A stretch of 12,007 nt of DNA, taken from assembly GCA_030667285.1 (NCBI GenBank), contig DAOUWE010000006.1:1-12007 (forward strand), read 5' to 3'. Position 1 is the stretch's first letter. Every line of letters starts with the position of its first letter. Below are positions 11,484-12,007 of this stretch, in pieces. The notes below the pieces were generated by a model. It was given only the letters and a program-made list of their open reading frames with translations, was not told the DNA's origin and did not search any database. The translations under genes were made by a program, and so were the position numbers. Origin of the DNA: Candidatus Shapirobacteria bacterium (GTDB lineage Bacteria > Patescibacteriota > Microgenomatia > UBA12405 > JAUWLS01).

Positions 11484-11860
11484 AAAGTAGAGTTTTTGTT
11501 AAAAAAGATCCTCGATGGTCTTTGTCTGTTAAGGAAGTAAGAAAAATAGCCAAAAAATTACTTTCTGAGTTTTTGTCATCCGGACGGATAGAATTAAGTG
11601 TTTTGTTTGTGGGTAAAAGGAAGGCGAAAAAGCTTAACCAGAATTATAGAAAAATGGATTATGTTCCGCAGGTTTTGGCTTTCCCTCAAGACGGAGAAGA
11701 GATGGCTGATGGATGGAAAAGACTGGGCGATGTGGTGATTTGCCTGCCACTTTTGCGAGAAGAAGCGATAGTGGAAAATAGGTTTTTGATGGAGGTTTTA
11801 GAAAACTGGCTTAGACATGGGATAAAGAATTTGATTTATCCTAAAAAAGCGAATAAGTAA
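11480..11860 (+). CDS. ybeY: YbeY-like endoribonuclease homologue with degenerate metal site
   Basis: YbeY is a metal-dependent RNase in 16S rRNA maturation and ribosome quality control. This 126-residue protein keeps the family core: ELSVLFVGKRKAKKLNQNYR, a degraded VLAFPQDGEE (normally TDVLSFP), LGDVVICLPLLREEA (82-96) and LRHGIKNLI (111-119). The zinc motif HGxLHLxGYDH is largely lost: H113 remains, but the second and third His positions are N117 and K123, and the chain stops at K126. I see no frameshift that restores the motif. It could be a non-catalytic homologue or work by another mechanism. Position after rpsU-yqeY and an ATGA overlap suggest it is expressed. Confidence 0.7.
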   Translation: MKSRVFVKKDPRWSLSVKEVRKIAKKLLSEFLSSGRIELSVLFVGKRKAKKLNQNYRKMDYVPQVLAFPQDGEEMADGWKRLGDVVICLPLLREEAIVENRFLMEVLENWLRHGIKNLIYPKKANK

Positions 11861-12007
11861 AAGAAAACTGAATCGTGGTATTGAAGAGAGGGTTTTTTTT
11901 AGTTAGAGTATTTCAAGAGGGGTGTTGGAACTTTAGTTATTTTTTATTGGAATATATCAACTTAAATATAGACCGAAAAAAATAAAAGAAATTGATGTGA
12001 GATCGGT
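11861..12007 (+). other. Non-coding end region with T-tract and weak promoter-like sequence
   Basis: No convincing gene is seen. A run of eight T (11893-11900) lacks a clear GC-rich hairpin before it, so termination is uncertain; a weak TTGAA/TTCAA pairing (11881-11885 with 11912-11916) encloses it. A TATAGA (11967-11972) could be a -10 for a gene beyond the edge, but its -35 is poor. Confidence 0.35.

Overview
The window looks like a chromosomal segment of a Candidate Phyla Radiation (Patescibacteria) bacterium, most likely Microgenomates-like. This is inferred from three things: a compact core-gene set (rpsB, a very short tsf, frr directly followed by rseP, rpsU-yqeY-ybeY), small membrane-anchored proteins with Pro/Thr linkers, and a + strand rich in G and T. 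No taxonomic search could be run.

Layout: (1) 2-361, the end of an unrecognised, GC-richer gene entering from the left. (2) 366-3463, a translation and proteolysis block: an extended -10 promoter and a branched stem-loop before rpsB, then tsf (overlapping rpsB), frr (probably leaderless) and rseP. The genes usually found here in other bacteria (pyrH, uppS, cdsA, dxr) are absent. (3) 3460-4839 on the minus strand, a membrane-anchored clan GH-A glycosidase whose stop codon overlaps that of rseP. (4) 4858-10758, a five-gene cell-surface operon behind a strong TTGACA promoter. Its products combine cohesin-like domains, dockerin-like calcium-binding repeats, Ig/FN3-like domains, cysteine-rich modules, Pro/Thr linkers and one LPETG sorting signal. 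(5) 10767-11860, rpsU-yqeY-ybeY with its own promoter and ATGA overlaps. (6) 11861-12007, a non-coding end with a T-tract.

The interesting system is region 4. Three proteins end in dockerin-like domains: a 809-aa cysteine-rich mosaic, a 414-aa cohesin-plus-dockerin adaptor, and a 244-aa FN3 protein. Three carry cohesin-like domains: the 414-aa adaptor, a 204-aa membrane-anchored protein, and a 246-aa protein with a C-terminal LPETG signal. Together they could form a miniature cohesin-dockerin surface assembly. Unlike a cellulosome it has no dockerin-bearing enzyme. The dockerin instead carries cysteine-rich or FN3 modules that look adhesive, and the only enzyme is the divergent, separately membrane-anchored glycosidase. 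A role in attachment to a host or matrix is an inference. The cohesin assignments rest on pattern recognition; the dockerin loops and the LPETG motif are directly visible.
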